64,000 nt of DNA from the NCBI GenBank assembly GCA_029931535.1, contig JAQPZY010001675.1:3996001-4060000 (forward strand), given 5' to 3'. Made by a program: the position numbers and the translations under genes. Below, one piece after another: positions 58,662 to 64,000 of the stretch (within the stretch, counting starts at the first letter, position 1; each line of letters opens with the position of its first letter). This stretch comes from Margaritifera margaritifera (lineage: Eukaryota; Mollusca; Bivalvia; Unionida; Margaritiferidae). The notes under the pieces were generated by a model. It was not told the origin of the DNA. It was given only the letters and a program-made list of their open reading frames with translations, and made no database searches.

Positions 58662-59643
58662 CTGGAATGAAAATAAATGCTTCCTCATGTAATTGTATAA
58701 CAAGGTATCATTCAAATAAGCCGTGAGTGAACAAGCAGTTTTATATTGGTCTTAATGGACACGTTATAAAGAATTCTTGCTGAAAAATGCATCAGTTATA
58801 AGTCCAATTTCTTACTTTTAAGATCATTTAACTGTTATATAGAGGACACCAGTCTACAATATCCGTTGTCTGGGTACATTATTAACAGGGTTTACTGTCT
58901 TATTAATGTTGATTATAGAGTAGAAAACGATCCGAGGAAGCATATATCACCAATAAAAGAAATTATTTGTTTCAATCTGGTAACACCATGGCTTCATGAC
59001 TACGATGTACATTGTTCTATTGTGTATTAGAAGTTGAATAGATTCAAGAAGAACAGGTTGAAACAAGATAGGACTAACTAGGATATTGCAATATAAAGAC
59101 AAGGAAATATTGTATGACAAAAAACACACAACATATTTACTGGAGGGATGTGGGAGTATGATTGCTAATCATACTGCTTAGAATACAACCCCCTCCTCAT
59201 CAGTGTTACACAGAATATCACTGTCATTATCAAACATAGATTACCTTTACATATATGTACTTTTCTGGAGTGCGCAAAATTCATACCCTATTCCAGAAAT
59301 TACACCGTCTCCTTCCTTTTCCTCCTCCCCCACTCCCCTCGTTCCCCACCTTCATAAATGCTTTCAACTTGTTAAATACATCTGAATAAGTTAAGAAGTG
59401 TGTACCAGGTTGCAACGGGCAATTCTCCAACCCCAAGTCTGTTTAATTCACTATAGCTGATGCTATATCTTCTGCGACAGGAATCATTATATATAACATA
59501 AATATTCAATGGAGAAAATAAACAAGCATGTCTGAACATGCAATTTAAGCTACAAAGGTCACATTACTTTATTATAGAATCGAGATTTTCTACACTTTAT
59601 AGATATCAACATACAATTAAGAGACACAACCACAATAACTTAC

Positions 59644-59697
59644 TTTCTTGGAGGTGCTTTATGTCTTTTATCTTCTCTTCAAGTTTCTCAGACAAAT
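59644..59697 (-). CDS. nSTAND-ankyrin gene, 54-nt phase-1 coiled-coil exon
   Basis: Acceptor ACTTTTTTCTAG and donor A|GTAAGT flank 54 nt reading LSEKLEEKIKDIKHLQE, an amphipathic heptad-like helix. Phase 1 on both sides. The exon and its flanks have a diverged duplicate at 61080-61160. Confidence 0.7.
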
Positions 59698-59934
59698 CTA
59701 GAAAAAAGTAAATTGAAAGGAACGATAATTTTGTTTCAAATAATCAAAATGTTTACACATGTTCTATTGAAGCAAAATCCCCAGCCGACAAAATAAGAAA
59801 TTTAATATTCTTTTTCTTAAAAAGATAAGAATCACATAGTACATGTGTAGAAAGGAAGGAGTCATTCTGAGATTGTGAAGCTGAAAACAGCAACAAACTG
59901 TTGAGACGTCATTCATTAATTATTATTTTTTTTT

Positions 59935-60065
59935 TAGTAATGGCGCCCATATATGATGGCGGATTGGCGTCATTTGTACAATCTTGAAAGCTCTTTATGA
60001 TAAAATTTTGTTGAAATTGGTTCAGTTCTTTTTTAAAAGACATTTAGGAAAGCAATTGCTGATGA
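59935..60065 (+). repeat. dispersed repeat, copy of the family at 55830-56530
   Basis: 'ggcgcccatatatgatggcggattggcgtcatttgtacaatcttgaaagctc' and 'gttgaaattggttcagttctttt' match the intron family. Confidence 0.65.
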
Positions 60066-60399
60066 ACTACAATCAGTTAATTACAAAAGAATCTAATAAT
60101 TTATATCAGTTTGCCTCCTCATTTCTTCCATGATTGTTCTGTGATTTTCTTTAGTTGAAAAGATATGCAGATGCAAAAGCATGCCACCAAATTAGTACAG
60201 TATTATGTCGCGACTATTGACAAAATACTATCTATACTGACAAATAGATCAGCCGAGGTTTCAACATCCTGATTTGTAATCAGGGGTTCAGGGATACGTT
60301 GCCGTCCCACCTTTACCGTTATTGCGTCAAGTTTGCACTGTTCGGCCTGATGTTTTATGATAGTAAATTTATCCAATGAAGTTTGAGCAATATGGAGAT

Positions 60400-60569
<170 letters not shown>

Positions 60570-61085
60570 TGAGAGAGAGGCATACAAAGTCACCAGATAG
60601 TCATGGACGAAATGAGGAGGTGACTTGACATGAAATATTACATTCTTTTGTAATTCATCAATTACTAAAGGAATAATGCGTTGAAAAGAGGCATGGCATG
60701 AGGTTTCATGACTAGGATGTGCATTGTCCTATTATATATTATAAGATGAATAAATATAACGATAATGACATATTGTATGGCAAAACACGTATTGTTTTAC
60801 ACAAAAAACACATTTACTGGTGGTGGTGGTGGGGAATAGAAAAATACATGTGAGTAAATTAAGGGATGAACATAAGCTGGAAATTAACAGTTCTGAGAGC
60901 CCGAACCTCTTTCATTCTTTATCTTCTGTGACACTAAGCATAATGTAGAACACAAATATTCAATGGAGAAAATAGATACGCATACCTGACCATGCGTATT
61001 ACACTATAAAGGCTAGATTATTTTATTATGCAATCCAGAAATTCTACACATGATAGCTATAAAGATACAAGTAAGATAAAGAGCC

Positions 61086-61151
61086 AAAATTCCTTATGTT
61101 TCTGAATGTCCTTTATGTTTATGTTCATCTCTTCATGTTTATCAGCTAATT
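61086..61151 (-). pseudogene. duplicated coiled-coil exon that has lost its splice donor
   Basis: Acceptor CCTTTTTCCAG is good and 60 nt read LADKHEEMNINIKDIQKHK in the same phase as the 54-nt exon, to which it is clearly homologous (EE...IKDI). Where the sister exon has A|GTAAGT, this copy has GGAATTTTGG and no GT at the expected place. A read-through would meet TAG after about 14 codons (near 61044). It is probably skipped. Confidence 0.6.
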
Positions 61152-62344
61152 CTGGAAAAAGGAAATCGAAAATTATAGTATGTGTTATTTTTGTTTTTAA
61201 ATAATCAAAACATGTATAGATATTCTACAGAAGAAAAATCACTAGTCCTAGAAACAAACTCCTTTTTTTTATCCTAAACAGGAGAGTGTCACAAAGTACA
61301 AAGTTGTATTACTTTGCATGTTTCATGTGCATTAAGGAAAGATGTGTTTAGAGATTGAAGAGCTAAAACCAAAACAAGCTTAGAGTAATTGCACGCAATG
61401 ACGGTAGCTATTCAGCTATTCCACTAAGGTGTTCTATGTCGCCTGGAAAGTGAAGGGGCCTTGTCGATTTTAGCTGTATGACAGCGGTTTTAATAAAACG
61501 CGTTTCCCATATATTTCAAAGAATCAATATCCTCTATATCTCACAATATATATACCGGGGTATAATTTTAGTATAAATTGTAGTGTCTTATGATCTCAGA
61601 CCGGAATTAGCTTCCCTCAAGATTGACGACAATCAGGAAGATATTCCGAGCATATAGTACCAAGTTCAGGAGAATGGTTTCACAGCTGAATTATTTTGAA
61701 ATGTTACAAGCTGTAATACTAACATAAAGGTAGACTTTCAAAGCTTCCAAAACTGCATAGACTATTAAAATTGCCTACTGTACTTTGAACACAGTGATAA
61801 GTAAAGTGACACCTAATTGCATATCATTCAAGAGTGTTTGTATTAGTCCCACCGAGTCAGTCTTTTACTGTATTTTATTCTCAAAGACGACCCGGACAGC
61901 AGTTGATGAGACTTTGATGTTTCATGAACTAAGGTGAGTTAGTGTGTGCAGAAAGTTACAAAGTTCTAGCAGTTATAGTAACAAATGTACAACAATGAAT
62001 GTTTATAGTTGACAATGAAATAAAATATTTGGGGTCTGAAGCCTGATCTTAGATGGCCTTGTTTCCCATTACGTACAGTACCGCCCTTTGTCTTTAGCCT
62101 AACACTGGGTCAAAGTATCTTGGTTCCCGGTACGGATAACGAATCACCGCTCCTAGGATTATTTCTGATAAACGTTTTCAATTCTGATTGCAGCACAAAA
62201 TAGACATGTAGTTGCACATTTTTATACTGCTTTTCATCTGACTTTTTAATTATTTAACTCTTTATCTATAGACTGCCACTGTCATTTAAACATATAAATA
62301 GTGACGGTTTTGTCTTCGTTTTTCTGTATGGTGTTTTTGTTTTT

Positions 62345-62410
62345 GCTTTTCGTAACTTGTTTCGTCTTCTGACGAAGACCTTTATTACCTTGAAACGTTG
62401 AGAAACTGCT
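62345..62410 (+). other. hammerhead-core-like / Penelope-like terminal signature
   Basis: TTCGTCTTCTGACGAA (62361-62376) is a perfect 6-bp hairpin, followed by AGACCTTTATTACCTTGAAACG, which has the CTGANGA...GAAA order of a hammerhead ribozyme core. Penelope-like retroelements carry such ribozymes, and similar words end many of their copies. Stem III cannot be drawn convincingly and no reverse transcriptase is nearby, so this is only a possible terminal fragment within the intron. Confidence 0.25.
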
Positions 62411-62634
62411 TTGTAATTGCGGCGTTAACAATTTATATGACCCATCAGGATCTAGACATATTTCTAATTTTGTATTTTATCGTGGAAACTTTCAGGAGGA
62501 TTGAGATATATGTGTAAGAAAGGTTGCTCAGTGTAGTCGCACTCTGTTCTTAGTTGATCAAAATATGCAGCAAAAAAAGTCTACACGTGACATTGTACAG
62601 TTTAATCTAAATGACAAACCTCTAAGACTATGTT

Positions 62635-62637
<3 letters not shown>

Positions 62638-62699
<62 letters not shown>
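62638..62699. repeat. (TA)n microsatellite in an intron
   Basis: About 31 TA units. Confidence 0.97.
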
Positions 62700-62701
<2 letters not shown>

Positions 62702-62950
62702 GAAAAAAAGTTATGTTGTTTGACGACATCATGATTACAGCTTTAGTATACTGTAATCCATTATATTTCAAAACTGAAATGTTTGAAGTGTATTTTTGTA
62801 TTTTTAATATGATATGCTGATCCCGTAAACTAATCTATTGCATATTTATTAATTTGTGTTGGTTATTAACTTATACTAGTAAATTCTAGATGATGGATGT
62901 GGGAGTCAAATTTGCAGAAAAATACTAAAAGTATCCCAAGTTGTTCTTAC

Positions 62951-63010
62951 CTTTGACATTTTTCCGAATTTCTTTCTGGTTGGCATCTACCTTCTTTTTA
63001 AACTCTTCAT
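62951..63010 (-). CDS. nSTAND-ankyrin gene, 60-nt phase-1 coiled-coil exon
   Basis: Acceptor CCATTTCTGAAG and donor G|GTAAGA flank 60 nt reading EEFKKKVDANQKEIRKNVK, strongly charged and helical. Phase 1 on both sides; joining to the 54-nt exon gives GAT (Asp) and continues LSEK. Confidence 0.7.
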
Positions 63011-63791
63011 CTTCAGAAATGGAATGAAATATTGAAAACAATGGATTTAACTTTTGTTGAAAATTACAACTTCTTATAAAAGATTATGATGAGATTTAAG
63101 TTGACGTCTATTTGAAGATTTCTAATCACATCCTGATGGAATTAATAATATGCACCGAAAATATATTATGCACCGAAAAATATGCACCGAAAATATATTA
63201 AAACATGTCTAAGCTGTACATACCTAGATATGTATGACTGTTTTTACTTATTGACGTTACTAATGGACAACTAATTTCTCGTTTCTTAGATTTAAAACTA
63301 TTACAAACAAAACATCATCATCTATAGAAATGTGAATACATATTATGTGAAGAGTGGAATTTATTTTAACTGAGAGTTCCAATTTATTTCTTACCAATGG
63401 AAAATATGTGTTTACTTATCCTTGAGGATATTTTATCATATTCCGATGGAATATGTAATATTCACATATGACTATGTCATAGCATGTCATTACTAGTAGG
63501 AATTATATCATTGTGTGTAAAAACAAACAAAAACTAACAACAAAAGAAAAAATAGAAATGTGATCTTATGACACGGATGCCCCGCTCCACTTTCCTTGGT
63601 TGGTGCAACCCATATACAGTAAGTACATTTTACATCAAGTGGAGTTGCCTTAATCTGTATTCTAATTAATGGTAAACTGGAAATGTCATTCTCGTCGACC
63701 TTTACCAATATACAAATTATGTTCATAACGCAGGATAATGCTCACTGCAAAACCAAACAGATAAACAAATGTCCACAGGTGAAACATTTAC

Positions 63792-63902
63792 CTGGTAATA
63801 GTTTCCAAAATACAGACTTCAGATGAGAATTTGTATTTAATAGCGATGGTTTATTTTGACACACTTTTCCTACCCCCATTATAAGTTTAAGTGGCGCAAA
63901 AC
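63792..63902 (-). CDS. possible further 5' exon of the nSTAND-ankyrin gene
   Basis: A donor G|GTAAAT after CTATTACCA at 63792 is in phase 1. The frame stays open leftwards to an acceptor-like TTGGTATAG (AG at 63903-63904), giving 111 nt, also phase 1, with the words FAPLKLIMGVGKVC and HLKSVFWKLLP. An ATG at 63880 lies within it. The acceptor is poor in pyrimidines and no family was recognised, so the limits are uncertain; the true 5' end of the gene is probably outside the window. Confidence 0.35.
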
Positions 63903-64000
63903 CTATACCAACGGAAAATATACACTCTAGGTTATTTCATGATATATGATTTACGTACCATTATTATTATTTGATCCCTACTATTATTAAAAGTTTATCC

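Overview
This window looks like an animal nuclear genome, most likely a mollusc and perhaps a bivalve. The DNA is AT-rich and full of long (TA)n, (GA)n, (CA)n and (TGTA)n microsatellites. Most of it has no long open frames. It carries many decayed mobile elements. Its one large gene is an intron-containing nSTAND-type NTPase with ankyrin repeats, a class that is greatly expanded in lophotrochozoans. The mollusc assignment is an inference from gene type and repeat style, not from a marker gene.

Left end (about 1-9.8 kb): a decayed Polinton/Maverick (adintovirus-like) element. On the + strand lie fragments of protein-primed type B DNA polymerase (2.24-2.84 kb), a fibre-like protein (7.15-8.26 kb) and a packaging-ATPase relative (8.74-9.54 kb). 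On the - strand lie a parvovirus-type phospholipase A2 with a zinc ribbon, an adenain-like cysteine protease, two small capsid-module proteins and the major capsid protein. Every gene is broken by stops, frameshifts or microsatellite growth. No integrase or terminal inverted repeats were seen. A second, separate polymerase fossil lies on the - strand at 33.7-34.8 kb.

Middle (about 9.8-50 kb): no convincing intact gene. It holds a 154-bp hAT-type MITE with an 8-bp target duplication, and an 882-bp solo LTR with a 4-bp target duplication followed by a perfect histone-type 3' stem-loop. It also holds a Ty3/Gypsy gag fossil behind a 76-bp tandem array, a BTB-BACK-PHR pseudogene, a LINE 3' fragment and a foldback-like inverted repeat. 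Tandem arrays with periods of 33, 36, 46, 49, 60, 75, 76 and about 104 bp are present, plus a 640-bp tandem duplication and several dispersed repeat families.

Right end (50.9-63.9 kb, - strand): one gene. Its last, very large exon encodes an nSTAND NTPase domain followed by ankyrin repeats, ten of whose repeat pairs form a nearly uniform 201-bp tandem array. Upstream lie short exons that all have phase-1 boundaries on both sides and encode coiled-coil-like segments. One of them was duplicated and its copy has lost its splice donor. The reading frame ends at a Trp-to-stop change inside an ankyrin repeat, and a decayed further repeat is still visible beyond it. The 5' end of the gene lies outside the window.
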